From: Nonomuraea gerenzanensis
GTDB lineage: Bacteria; Actinomycetota; Actinomycetes; Streptosporangiales; Streptosporangiaceae
NCBI RefSeq assembly: GCF_020215645.1
Contig: NZ_CP084058.1
Span: 5,084,001-5,148,000, forward strand
DNA length: 64,000 bases
Reading direction: 5' to 3'
Part shown: positions 17,371-25,282 of the stretch, one piece after another
Layout: each line of letters opens with the position of its first letter
Numbering within the stretch: position 1 is the stretch's first letter
Notes under the pieces: model-generated
Told to the model about the DNA's origin: nothing
Databases searched by the model: none
What the model saw: only the letters and a program-made list of their open reading frames with translations
Translations under genes and position numbers: made by a program

Positions 17371-17730
17371 TCACTGCCCGCGTGGTTCGTGCGCGGCCGG
17401 ATCGCCGCCCGGGCGGCCCTCCCGCTCCCGCCTGGCCCGTTCGCGCGCCCGCGCCAGCGCCACCTCCCGGGCCAGCGCCTCCCGGGCGGCCTCGATCTCC
17501 TCCTCTGTCGGCCCGGCCGCGGTCTCGGGCTCCGTCGCCCACCGCACCCGCTCCAGCTCCGCCGCCGCATCCCCATCGGCGCGCGTGCCCCGCCAGCTCG
17601 CGTCGGGCCGCCACTCACGCCGCCGCCGCGCGGCCTCCTGCTCCCGCTCCCGCATCGCCCGCGCCGCCTGCCGGGACGACAACGCCAGCCACTGCCGGGC
17701 CAGCGCCGCCCACTGTTGCGAGCTCGTCAT
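17371..17730 (-). CDS. Hypothetical charged, coiled-coil-like protein
   Basis: The 119-residue protein is very rich in Ala, Arg and Glu (QAARAMREREQEAARRRREW; REALAREVALARARERARRE) and probably forms long helices or a coiled coil. No family was recognised. Its ATG overlaps the TGA of the SRPBCC gene (17727-17730), which supports real translation as the third gene of the ArsR-SRPBCC unit. No function can be given. Confidence 0.55.
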   Translation of the reverse strand: MTSSQQWAALARQWLALSSRQAARAMREREQEAARRRREWRPDASWRGTRADGDAAAELERVRWATEPETAAGPTEEEIEAAREALAREVALARARERARREREGRPGGDPAAHEPRGQ

Positions 17731-18167
17731 CCGGCCTCCCGACCTTGCGCACCCTGCCACTGCCCGGCGAACCAGCCCAGCGCGATGTTCCACGAATAGC
17801 CGCGCCTGATCCGCCCCGCCACGTCAGGGGGCAGCGTGTCCAGACCGCGGTGCTCCAGCACCACCTCGGTGCCGCCCTCGACGGCGCTGAAGGCGACCTC
17901 GATCTCCATCTCGCCGTCGTTGAGCAGATCGGCCCAGACCAGGCGGCGCGGCGGCTCCCAGGCCAGGATCCTGCCGGTGTCGACGTGCCCGCCGTCGGAC
18001 CACAGCTCGCGCAGGTAACCGTCCTCGAACCGGATGCCGACCGCCCGTGCCGGATCGACCCAGCTGTGGCGGCCCCGCACGTACCAGGCGTCGATCTCGT
18101 CGGTGAAGACCCGGAACGCGGTGGCCGGGTCGATGGGCACGGTGACGCTGGCTCGTACGGAGCTCAC
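17727..18167 (-). CDS. SRPBCC / AHSA1-like protein
   Basis: The 146-residue protein has the START-like AHSA1 pattern: VSSVRASVTVPIDPATAFRV at the start, EIDAWYVRGRHSWVDPARAV in the middle and GYSWNIALGWFAGQWQ at the end. Such proteins bind hydrophobic ligands or act as co-chaperone-like folds. The start GTG 18167 overlaps the stop of the ArsR gene (GTGA). ArsR-SRPBCC pairs are common in actinomycetes and probably act together; the ligand is unknown. Confidence 0.85.
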   Translation of the reverse strand: MSSVRASVTVPIDPATAFRVFTDEIDAWYVRGRHSWVDPARAVGIRFEDGYLRELWSDGGHVDTGRILAWEPPRRLVWADLLNDGEMEIEVAFSAVEGGTEVVLEHRGLDTLPPDVAGRIRRGYSWNIALGWFAGQWQGAQGREAG

Positions 18168-18508
18168 CGGGTGCGCTCCACGTGCTCCTTGAACGAGCCG
18201 AGCTGCTCGGCCCAGAACGCCTGCACCTGGTCCAGCCACGACTGCAACGCCGTGAACGGCTGCTGTCGCAGCGTGTAGAGGCGCAGCCGGGCGTCGGCCC
18301 CGCCCGCCTCGGCCCGTACGAGGCCGCTCGCACGCAGCACGCGCAGGTGCCTGCTGAGCGCCGGCGCGCTCATCTGGACGGCCTGCGCGAGCTCCCCGGC
18401 CGGGCGCGGGCCCTCGCGCAGCAGGTCGATCACCTTGCGGCGGGTCGGGTCGGCGAGCGCCGCCAGGGTGGCGTCGATGTCGTTGACGTCGGTGTCGATG
18501 GTTGCCAA
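18164..18508 (-). CDS. ArsR-family winged-helix regulator
   Basis: The 114-residue protein is a full ArsR domain: ATLAALADPTRRKVIDLLRE, GELAQAVQMSAPALSRHLRV and a C-terminal helix. No metal-binding Cys cluster is present, in line with the non-metal ArsR group linked to SRPBCC proteins. First gene of a three-gene operon with overlapping stops and starts. The upstream 124-base gap (to 18632) holds its promoter; I see no clear operator. Confidence 0.9.
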   Translation of the reverse strand: MATIDTDVNDIDATLAALADPTRRKVIDLLREGPRPAGELAQAVQMSAPALSRHLRVLRASGLVRAEAGGADARLRLYTLRQQPFTALQSWLDQVQAFWAEQLGSFKEHVERTR

Positions 18509-18632
18509 CTTCCGTCAGGCTGTTAACGCTGTAGGCAACTATTATCCTCGCCGAGCACGACGCGTCCCGCCAGCACGGACGGCCGGCCAGCCGGGCACTC
18601 GAACGGACGGCTGGCTGGCACGTGGACGGTGT

Positions 18633-19511
18633 TCAGTCGGGCGCCTGGACGGTCGTGATGCCGAGCGTGCTGGTCATCGGCAGCAGCCCCGCCTCGAAAA
18701 CCGCCCCCAGGAACGGCGCGGCCAGCCGCCCCAGCCGCCCCGCCCGCTCCTCCCCGAGCCGCCGCCACGGCTCGAAGGCCAGCTCGTCCGTCATCCGCTC
18801 GACCTGATCGCGCAGCGCCCTGCCCCGCTCGGTGGCCCGCCCATCGGCCTCGGCCAGCCCCCGGGCGGCCAGCCGTTCGCGCGCCTCGTCCCACTCCTGC
18901 TCGCTCCAGCCGCGCCCGGCGAAGTTCGCGACCGGCGCGGCCCCGATCGCGGCGAACGACACCAGCGCCTCGCACCCGTCCAGCCCGGCCGCGGCCAGCG
19001 CCGCCAGGTGGCCGTCGCCGCGGTGCTCGCGCAGCACGGTGGCCGCCTGCCACAACACCAGGTGCGGCTCGTCCGGCCACGGCAGGTCCAGGTTGGCCGC
19101 CGCGAACGGCCGTCCCTCCACCGCCACGCTCTCCGCCGCCCGCCTGGCCAGTTCCGCCGCCTCCACCACGTCCGCCCCCGCCACGCGGTCGCCCAGCAGC
19201 CCGCGGTACGTCTCGTCCACCGCCTCCAGCCGCGCCCGCAGCACCTCCTCAGGCGAGGCCACCTCCCACACGGCCGGGACGTGCTCGGCGATCATCGCCG
19301 GGCTGAAGCTGTAGTAGACGGCCGTGGCCAGCCGCGTGCCGGCGCGCCCGAGCGGGGCCGTGCGGTAGGCGAAGTAGCTGGGCCAGCGGGACTCCACGTC
19401 GTAGCCGAGCGCCGCCGCCCGCCCGAACCCCTGCGGCGAGAAGTACAACACGGCGTGGATCGGCTCAAGCTGGTGCCACATGCGGCGGGCAAGCCCGGAC
19501 GGTGCGCTCAC
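18633..19511 (-). CDS. SCO6745/SalK-like protein
   Basis: The 292-residue protein resembles the SCO6745 family, found almost only in actinomycetes: LARRMWHQLEPIHAVLYFSP at the N-terminus, GYDVESRWPSYFAYRTAPLG, then a helical winged-helix-like C-terminal region (RGLAEADGRATERGRALRDQ). Family function is unknown; SalK in lantibiotic loci shares the annotation. I chose GTG 19511 because family similarity starts there. It is divergent from a CGNR zinc-finger protein. Confidence 0.75.
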   Translation of the reverse strand: MSAPSGLARRMWHQLEPIHAVLYFSPQGFGRAAALGYDVESRWPSYFAYRTAPLGRAGTRLATAVYYSFSPAMIAEHVPAVWEVASPEEVLRARLEAVDETYRGLLGDRVAGADVVEAAELARRAAESVAVEGRPFAAANLDLPWPDEPHLVLWQAATVLREHRGDGHLAALAAAGLDGCEALVSFAAIGAAPVANFAGRGWSEQEWDEARERLAARGLAEADGRATERGRALRDQVERMTDELAFEPWRRLGEERAGRLGRLAAPFLGAVFEAGLLPMTSTLGITTVQAPD

Positions 19512-19539
19512 GACAAACCCCTCACTGCCTAGATAAGCT

Positions 19540-20115
19540 ATGCCAGTGACGATAGAGGCATGGCGCATCACTGGTCAATCGCAAATAGACAGTTATGTCG
19601 GCAGATGGGCGGAGCTGGCCGTTCTGCTGGTGAACGAGCTGCACGTCACCCAGGCCCGCGGCCGGCCCGTCACGCCGCCGTCCGACCGCCGCGCCGCGCT
19701 GGCGGAGGCGTTCGCCCGCCAGGAGTGGACGTCGGCCCGCGCCCTGACGGACGCGGACGCCGACCGCCTGGTGGAGGTGGCCGCCGAGCTGTATCCCGCC
19801 TTCGCGGGTGACGTCACCTCGCTCAACCGCGCTCTGGTACGCCACGCCGCCGTCCCCAACCTGCACGGCGAGCCGCCGGTGCTCGCCTTCCACCGCCCCG
19901 GCGCCGAGCTGGCGGACGCGTGGGCCGCCGACGCCGCCACCGCGCTGGCCATGGTGATCGGCGTGGGGCAGGGGCGGCGGCTGCGGTCGTGCGAGGCGGA
20001 GGGCTGCGAGCTGGTGTTCTTCGACGTCACCAGGAACGCGTCGCGCCGGTTCTGCGGCCTGCCGTGCCAGAACCGGGTCAAGGCCAGCGCCTACCGCGCC
20101 CGCCGCCGCACCTGA
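19540..20115 (+). CDS. CGNR-type zinc-finger (ABATE domain) regulator-like protein
   Basis: The 191-residue protein has an N-terminal ABATE domain (about 1-145) and a C-terminal zinc finger: RSCEAEGCELVFFDVTRNAS followed by RRFCGLPCQNRVKASAYRAR. The finger is C-x4-C...C-x3-C with CQNR instead of the name-giving CGNR, so one knuckle is a residue shorter than the commonest form. These proteins are presumed DNA-binding stress regulators. The stop codon lies inside a duplicated 32-base segment. Confidence 0.8.
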   Translation: MPVTIEAWRITGQSQIDSYVGRWAELAVLLVNELHVTQARGRPVTPPSDRRAALAEAFARQEWTSARALTDADADRLVEVAAELYPAFAGDVTSLNRALVRHAAVPNLHGEPPVLAFHRPGAELADAWAADAATALAMVIGVGQGRRLRSCEAEGCELVFFDVTRNASRRFCGLPCQNRVKASAYRARRRT

Positions 20116-20185
20116 ACGCCACATACGGTCCCATGACACCTGCCGCGCCTCAACCGCACCTGAACGTCACCTGCGGTCCCGTGAC
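20106..20185. repeat. 32-base imperfect direct repeat containing the CGNR gene stop
   Basis: Copies at 20106-20137 and 20154-20185 match at 28 of 32 positions and both contain CCGCACCTGAACG. The first copy carries the stop codon (20113-20115) of the zinc-finger gene; the second lies in the 79-base gap before the convergent gene. Confidence 0.85.
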
Positions 20186-20194
20186 CCCATCGCC

Positions 20195-21154
20195 TCACCG
20201 GGCCGGGACCCGCAGCACGCGCAGCTCGTGCGCCCCGTCGGCGCGCGTCATCTCGTAGTACAGCCACCACTGCCCCTCCAGCACCAGCGCGTCCAGGTAC
20301 CGGACCGAGCCCCCGCGATGCGGCGAGGTCACCCAGGGCCCCTCACCCGACAACCGCCGCCACCCGAACAGATCACCGGAGACCGCCACCCCGCACCGCT
20401 CCTCGTAGTTCTCCTCGTGCGAGGCCGACCCGTCGTAGAAGCCCACGTACCCGCCGGGCACGGGCACCACGCTGTTGAGCCGCGCCTGGTACCGATCCCA
20501 GCCCCGGCCCACCCCCAGCGCCTCTCCGTGCCAGGTGAACGTGGCCCCGCCGTCCAGGCTGGCAGCCAGCCCCGTGGGGTGCGTGGTGGCGCCGACGTTG
20601 TAGATGTCGGCGCTGGCGTGCGCCTCGCCGCCGAGGCCGGGCAGCGCCGCCGCGTAGCTGGCGAACAGGTACGTCACGGGCCCGGCCCGCAGCACGTACG
20701 GATCCTTCACTCCCTCGGTCCCGGTCGAGGCCGCCGTCAGCACCGGCCGGGCCGTGGCGACGTCGAACTCCGACGGATGCGCCACCGGGCCCAGCGCGTC
20801 GATCCGCCACCGGTTGTCGGCCGGGTCCACGTACGACAGGTAGAGCACGAACCCGCCCCCGTCGGCGGGCGCCAGGCAGAACCGCTCCATGGACGGCGTG
20901 CCCAGCTCCTCCTTGTGCACCGACCACACGTCGGTGAAGCTCACGCCGTCGTCGCTGACCGCCACCGCGCAGCGCCACCCGCGCTCGGCCCCGGCGCCAC
21001 GCGGCCGGCGCCGCCGGTAGGTCAGCCAGAACCGCTCCCCGTCGTGCAGCACGCCAGGGCAGCCCACCCAGTAACCCTCCTCCTCCTTCTCCGGAGCGAG
21101 CACCACCGTGCCCGCCAGCGGGTCGAACGCCGGAAGCGGGGCGTAACCGATCAT
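20195..21154 (-). CDS. Beta-propeller glycosidase-like protein (GH43/GH130-type fold)
   Basis: The 319-residue protein has repeated blades with acidic motifs like those of five-bladed glycosidases and phosphorylases: GYWVGCPGVLHDGERFWLTY, VKDPYVLRAGPVTYLFASY and VGFYDGSASHEENYEERCGV. No signal peptide is seen, so it would be cytosolic. ATG 21154 follows an AGGTGAGG ribosome site 5-6 bases away. It lies 13 bases after the ROK regulator in the same direction, fitting sugar metabolism under ROK control. Catalytic residues cannot be fixed from sequence alone. Confidence 0.65.
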   Translation of the reverse strand: MIGYAPLPAFDPLAGTVVLAPEKEEEGYWVGCPGVLHDGERFWLTYRRRRPRGAGAERGWRCAVAVSDDGVSFTDVWSVHKEELGTPSMERFCLAPADGGGFVLYLSYVDPADNRWRIDALGPVAHPSEFDVATARPVLTAASTGTEGVKDPYVLRAGPVTYLFASYAAALPGLGGEAHASADIYNVGATTHPTGLAASLDGGATFTWHGEALGVGRGWDRYQARLNSVVPVPGGYVGFYDGSASHEENYEERCGVAVSGDLFGWRRLSGEGPWVTSPHRGGSVRYLDALVLEGQWWLYYEMTRADGAHELRVLRVPAR

Positions 21155-21167
21155 CTTGTCCTCACCT

Positions 21168-22328
21168 TCACACGTCGTAGAAGAGCCGGTCCAGCGCGAC
21201 GGCCGCGCTGCCCACCACACCGGCGTCCGGGCCGAGGGTGGCGCGCCGCACCTGCACCGCGTCGCGCAGCACGGGGAACGCCCTGGCCCGCAGCGCCTGC
21301 CTGAGCTGGTCGAACACCGGCTCAGGGGCCGTGCGGAAGGCGCCGCCCAGCATGATCAGCGCGGGGTTGAGCAGGTTGACCGCGCTGGCCAGGCCGGTGG
21401 CGAGCCGGTCCACCACCTCGTCCAGCACCGCGACAGCGCGCCCGTCGCCGCCCTCGGCGGCGGCGGCCAGGTCGGCGAGCGGGTCCGCGCTGTCCCGGGC
21501 CAGCAGGACGCGGGCCTGTTCGGCCAGGTACGGCTCGGCGGCGACGGTCTCCAGGCAGCCGGTCGCGCCGCACGCGCACGGCCTGCCGTGCTCCGCCACC
21601 CTCAGGTGCCCCAGCTCGGTGACCCCGTGGGTGCCCGTCCTGAACGGCTGCCCGCCGATCACCAGGCCCGCGCCGACGCCGGTGCGGACGTAGACGTACA
21701 GGAGGGGGTCCGCCCCGCCCGTGTCGCCGTAGCGGGCCTCGGCCAGCGCCATCGCCCGTACGTTGTGATCGACCACCGCCGGCACGCCCAGCGCCCGCTC
21801 CAGCGGATCGCTGAACGCGACGTCGCGCCAGCCCAGGTTGACCGACAGCACGTTGCGGCGCTGCCCCGGATCCACCGGACCGGGTGCCGCGACCCCGATC
21901 CCGAGCAGCCGGTCGCCCGCCTGCTCCGCCAGCACCCCGGCGGCCTCGGCGATGCGCGCCACGACCCGCTCGGGCGGCTCGCCCGCCACGTCGAAACCGA
22001 ACGAGCGCACGTCACGGGCGCGGGCCTTCAGATCGCACAGCCCGAGCCGCACCGTGCCCGCCCCGACCTGGACACCGATGACCTGACGGGCGTCGGGGCG
22101 CAGCCGGATGCCGGTCGAGGGCCGCCCGACGCGGGTGCCGGGGCCGTCCGTGGCGCCCTCGCTCACCAGCCCTTCGTCCAGGAGTTGGGCCACCACCTTG
22201 GTCATGGTCGTGGGGGAGAGGCCCAGCCGCCTGGCCAGGCCGGCGCGCGGCTGCGGCCCGTGGTCCCGCAGGGTGCGCAGCACGAGGCGTCTGTGCAGCC
22301 TGCGGACGTCCTGCACCGGTGTGGGCAT
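21168..22328 (-). CDS. ROK-family transcriptional regulator
   Basis: The 386-residue protein has an N-terminal winged helix (RAGLARRLGLSPTTMTKVVA) and a C-terminal ROK kinase-like domain. It keeps the zinc motif CACGATGCLE and the ELGH sequence near residue 240. Such regulators bind sugars and repress sugar genes. Upstream (about 22340-22366) is an AT-rich stretch with ACTAACGGGTAGAAAGTAAT, the probable promoter/operator. It forms an operon with the glycosidase-like gene downstream. Confidence 0.9.
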   Translation of the reverse strand: MPTPVQDVRRLHRRLVLRTLRDHGPQPRAGLARRLGLSPTTMTKVVAQLLDEGLVSEGATDGPGTRVGRPSTGIRLRPDARQVIGVQVGAGTVRLGLCDLKARARDVRSFGFDVAGEPPERVVARIAEAAGVLAEQAGDRLLGIGVAAPGPVDPGQRRNVLSVNLGWRDVAFSDPLERALGVPAVVDHNVRAMALAEARYGDTGGADPLLYVYVRTGVGAGLVIGGQPFRTGTHGVTELGHLRVAEHGRPCACGATGCLETVAAEPYLAEQARVLLARDSADPLADLAAAAEGGDGRAVAVLDEVVDRLATGLASAVNLLNPALIMLGGAFRTAPEPVFDQLRQALRARAFPVLRDAVQVRRATLGPDAGVVGSAAVALDRLFYDV

Positions 22329-22428
22329 GTCGGCTCCTCTTAATAACTAACGGGTAGAAAGTAATTCGGCGAGCCCGCATCCGTCAACCGGGGGAGGAGC
22401 CGGAGCGAACGCGCCCGGCTCCCCCTCA

Positions 22429-23655
22429 TCAGGCGTCGGCCAGCAGGCCCAGCCGCCCCGCCACGGTCGCCACCGCCGCCAGGATCCGGTCCACCTGCCC
22501 GCCCGTGTGCGCCGCCGTGACACTCAACCTGATCAGCGCCTCGCCGTCGGGAACGGCCGGCGGCAGCATGACGTTCGCCAGCACGCCCTCCTCCAGCAGC
22601 CCGGCCCAGAACCGGCAGCACGTCAGCCGGTCGCCCACCCGCAGCGAGACCGTCGGCGTGCCGCCCGGCGCGATCGCGAACCCGAGCGCCACCAGCCCGG
22701 AACGCAGCCGTTCGGCCGTGGCCATCACCACCCGGCGGCGCTCCGGCTCCGTGCGGATGATGTCGAGCGCGGCCAGCGCCGCCGCCGTGCAGGCCGGTGG
22801 CAGCGAGGCGGAGAACAGCGCGGACCGTGCGCTGTGCCGCAGGTAGTGGATCACGTGGTACGGCCCCGCGACGGCCCCGCCCAGCGTGCCGAAGCACTTG
22901 GAGAACGTCACCGTCTGCACGTCCACGGCCGACTGCAGGCCGTGGTGCTCGGCGGCCCCGCGCCCCCCGGCGCCCAGCAGCCCGGCGTCGTGCGCGCTGT
23001 CGAGCACCACCCGCGCCCCGTGCCGCGCCGCCAGCTTGGCGATGCCGGGCAGGTCGCACAGATCGCCCCCGACCGAGAACATGCCCTCCGTCAGCACGAT
23101 CGCCCCCGCCTCCGGGTCGGCGGCCTCCAGCATGCCGGCGAGCTGCGTCATGTCGTTGTGCCGGTACCGCCGCAGCGTGGCCTGGCCGAGCCGGGCGGCG
23201 TCGATCAGCGAGGCGTGGATGCGCCGGTCGGCGAACAGCACGTCACGCGGGCCGAACAACGCGCTCAGCGCGAGATTGGCCTGATAGCCGGTGGAGACCA
23301 CCATCGCCGCCTCGTGCCCGAGGAAGGCGGCCAGCTCCCGCTCCAGCGTCTCGTGCAGGGCCAGCGTGCCGTTGAGCACCCGCGAGCCGGAGTTGCCCGA
23401 GCCCAGCCGCTGCAGCGCCTCCGCGCCGGCCTCCTTCAGCCGGGGATCGTCCGCCAGCGCCAGGTAGTCGTTGGAGCCGGCCATCAGCACCCGCCGGCCG
23501 CCCACCACCACCTCTCCGCCCCCAGGGCGCCCCTCCACCGGCAGGTAGTAGGGGTACAGGCCGGTCGCGGCCAGGGTCTCGGCCTCGGGGAGCCGACACT
23601 TTCTGAAGGGGTCCGTCACGGTGCGGTACTCACTTTCCGGCTCCGTCCGAAGCAT
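22429..23655 (-). CDS. spt: Alpha-oxoamine synthase, serine-palmitoyltransferase-like
   Basis: The 408-residue PLP enzyme condenses an amino acid with an acyl thioester and releases CO2. Seen are GLYPYYLPVEGR, LMAGSNDYLALADDP, SGNSGSRVLNGTLALHE, RRYRHNDM, DSAHDAGLLGAGGRG and the PLP-lysine strand TFSKCFGTLGGA. The YPYY-PVEG and GSRVLNGT patterns match bacterial serine palmitoyltransferases better than BioF or Kbl. It is divergent from a dedicated ACP, followed by ceramide-synthase-like and CerR-like genes, which supports 3-ketosphinganine formation. I chose ATG 23655; a TTG at 23775 would run through the shared promoter. The substrate amino acid is inferred. Confidence 0.7.
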   Translation of the reverse strand: MLRTEPESEYRTVTDPFRKCRLPEAETLAATGLYPYYLPVEGRPGGGEVVVGGRRVLMAGSNDYLALADDPRLKEAGAEALQRLGSGNSGSRVLNGTLALHETLERELAAFLGHEAAMVVSTGYQANLALSALFGPRDVLFADRRIHASLIDAARLGQATLRRYRHNDMTQLAGMLEAADPEAGAIVLTEGMFSVGGDLCDLPGIAKLAARHGARVVLDSAHDAGLLGAGGRGAAEHHGLQSAVDVQTVTFSKCFGTLGGAVAGPYHVIHYLRHSARSALFSASLPPACTAAALAALDIIRTEPERRRVVMATAERLRSGLVALGFAIAPGGTPTVSLRVGDRLTCCRFWAGLLEEGVLANVMLPPAVPDGEALIRLSVTAAHTGGQVDRILAAVATVAGRLGLLADA

Positions 23656-23688
23656 TCCGGCGACTTGCTCCGCATCAGGCGATCGTAG

Positions 23689-23717
23689 CTGACAGTGGTC
23701 GAACGTGATAGTAGAGT
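23689..23717 (+). promoter_or_regulatory. Candidate promoter of the ACP operon
   Basis: CTGACA (23689-23694) and TAGAGT (23712-23717) are separated by 17 bases and lie 70 bases before the ACP start, in an AT-richer island between the divergent genes. This is a housekeeping-type match of moderate quality. Confidence 0.4.
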
Positions 23718-23786
23718 AATCGCTGCTGGTGTGGGGCGAGCCGGCGGCCACAGGCCCGACAGTGACAGCCGACAAGGGACGTACGC

Positions 23787-24035
23787 ATGACCGAGGACGA
23801 GATCTTCCACCAGCTGCGCGGCCTCTGCGCCGAGATCCTCGCGGTGGATCCGGCGCTCATCACCCCCGACACCGACCTGCGCGAGGAGCTGGAGGCCGAC
23901 AGCCTCGACATGGCCGAGCTGGCCGTGGCCAGCGGCGACCGGTTCGATCTCCAGGTGGACTTCGACCTCGCCAAGCACGTGCGCACCCTGGCCGACGTGA
24001 CCACCCTGGTCCGCGCCGGGGTGCGGGCCGGCTGA
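23787..24035 (+). CDS. Acyl carrier protein, dedicated
   Basis: The 82-residue protein has the four-helix ACP pattern with the phosphopantetheine serine in LEADSLDMAELA (Ser about residue 39). It would present the fatty acyl chain to the synthase encoded divergently. Known bacterial ceramide loci carry such a dedicated ACP beside spt. It is the first gene of a three-gene operon, 19 bases before the next start. Confidence 0.88.
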   Translation: MTEDEIFHQLRGLCAEILAVDPALITPDTDLREELEADSLDMAELAVASGDRFDLQVDFDLAKHVRTLADVTTLVRAGVRAG

Positions 24036-24054
24036 CGCGGGCCTTTCACGCGCC

Positions 24055-25200
24055 ATGCCGGTCACGTTCTCGCCGCCGTGTGCCGCGGAGCCCGTCCGAG
24101 GGCGTCGCGGGCTCACGGAGTTCATCGAGCTGCCGTACCGGCTGCACGGTGACGATCCGCACTTCGTGCCGCCGCTGCGCGGCGACTGCCGGTGGCTGCT
24201 CGACCGGCGGCGCAACCCGTTCTTCCGCTACGGCGAGGCCGAGCTGTTCACCGTACGCCGTGCGGGGCGGGTCGCCGGGCGGATCGCGGCCGTGCACAAT
24301 CCCCGGCACAACCAGGCCCATCAGGCCCGTGACGGGTTCTTCGGGCAGTTCGCGTGCGAGGACGACCCCGAGGTGGCGCGCGAGCTGTTCGACGCGGCGG
24401 CGCGGTGGCTGCGCGGGCGCGGGCTGGAGACCATGCTCGGGCCGGTCAACTTCACCACGAACGACGAGTGCGGGATGCTGGTCGACGGCTTCGACACGCC
24501 GCCGAGCGTGATGATGCCGTACAACCCCGTTCATTGGCCGGCGCTGCTGGAAGCCTGCGGGCTGGTCAAGGTGAAGGACCTGTGGGCGTGGGAGGCGCCG
24601 GGGTGGGGGCCGCCCGAGCGGCTGCTGCGCATCGCCCGGCGTGCCGAGCAACGGCACCACCTCGCCGTCCGGCCGCTCGATCCCGCGCGCCTCGACGCCG
24701 ACCTCGACCGGGTGAAGGTCGTCTTCGACCGGGCCTGGCAGGGCAACTGGGGTTTCACGCCGATGACGGGCGAGGAGTTCGCCACGGCCAAGCACCGGCT
24801 GCGCAAGGTCATGGACCCGGGGCTGGTGCAGCTCGCCGAGCTGGCGGGCGAGCCGGTCGCGGTGGCGCTGGTGCTGCCCGACTTCAACCAGGCCCTGTCC
24901 GCGGCGGGCGGCCGGCTCAGCCGCTTCGGGCTGCCGATCGGCCGGGTCCGCCTGGCGTTCGCGACGCGGCGCATCGACCGGGTGCGGGGGCTGCTGTTCG
25001 GCGTCGTTCCCACGTTGCGGGGGCAGGGCGTGGAGGCTGCGCTGATCGTGCGCACCCACGAGGCGATCGTGGCCGGTGGGTATCGCGGGGGGATGGAGCT
25101 GGGGTGGACGCTGGAGGACAACCAGGCCATCAATCGGTATCTGGCGCTGCTCGGGGGCGTCCATGCCAAGACGTACCGGATTTATGGGCGGGAGTTGTGA
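24055..25200 (+). CDS. GNAT-superfamily acyltransferase-like protein, candidate bacterial ceramide synthase
   Basis: The 381-residue protein belongs to the large GNAT-like family with FIELPYRLHGDDPHFVPPLR at the N-terminus, RRNPFFRYGEAELF, GPVNFTTNDECGMLVDGFD and PPSVMMPYNPVHWPALLEAC in the middle, and a C-terminal GNAT core (TLRGQGVEAALIVRTHEA; GMELGWTLEDNQAIN). To my knowledge the bacterial ceramide synthase of Caulobacter is a GNAT-type protein, and this family sits in sphingolipid loci. The role here, N-acylation of the sphingoid base, is inferred from family and neighbours. Confidence 0.65.
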   Translation: MPVTFSPPCAAEPVRGRRGLTEFIELPYRLHGDDPHFVPPLRGDCRWLLDRRRNPFFRYGEAELFTVRRAGRVAGRIAAVHNPRHNQAHQARDGFFGQFACEDDPEVARELFDAAARWLRGRGLETMLGPVNFTTNDECGMLVDGFDTPPSVMMPYNPVHWPALLEACGLVKVKDLWAWEAPGWGPPERLLRIARRAEQRHHLAVRPLDPARLDADLDRVKVVFDRAWQGNWGFTPMTGEEFATAKHRLRKVMDPGLVQLAELAGEPVAVALVLPDFNQALSAAGGRLSRFGLPIGRVRLAFATRRIDRVRGLLFGVVPTLRGQGVEAALIVRTHEAIVAGGYRGGMELGWTLEDNQAINRYLALLGGVHAKTYRIYGREL

Positions 25201-25219
25201 CTGATCGTCGGTCTGAGGC

Positions 25220-25265
25220 GTGCCGGACCTCCGATGTGACGGTTTCTCACGCCGAGGTGCGGCAC
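25220..25265. other. Long hairpin in the gap between bCerS-like and CerR-like genes
   Basis: GTGCCGGACCTC (25220-25231) can pair with GAGGTGCGGCAC (25254-25265) with one mismatch. A nested GTGA/TCAC stem (25236-25250) lies inside the 22-base loop. It fills the only sizeable gap (82 bases) of the operon and may reduce or process the downstream mRNA. Confidence 0.5.
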
Positions 25266-25282
25266 GTCCGGGGGTGGTAGCC

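Noticed and set aside
14195..17614. An 1139-codon minus-strand open frame
   Set aside because: It spans five real genes in other frames; only GC-rich lack of stops keeps it open.
22429..23775. Biotin (BioF) or threonine-degradation (Kbl) role, and the longer TTG start, for the alpha-oxoamine synthase
   Set aside because: No bio or tdh genes are near; the ACP/GNAT/CerR neighbours and SPT-like motifs fit better. The TTG start would place codons over the shared promoter.
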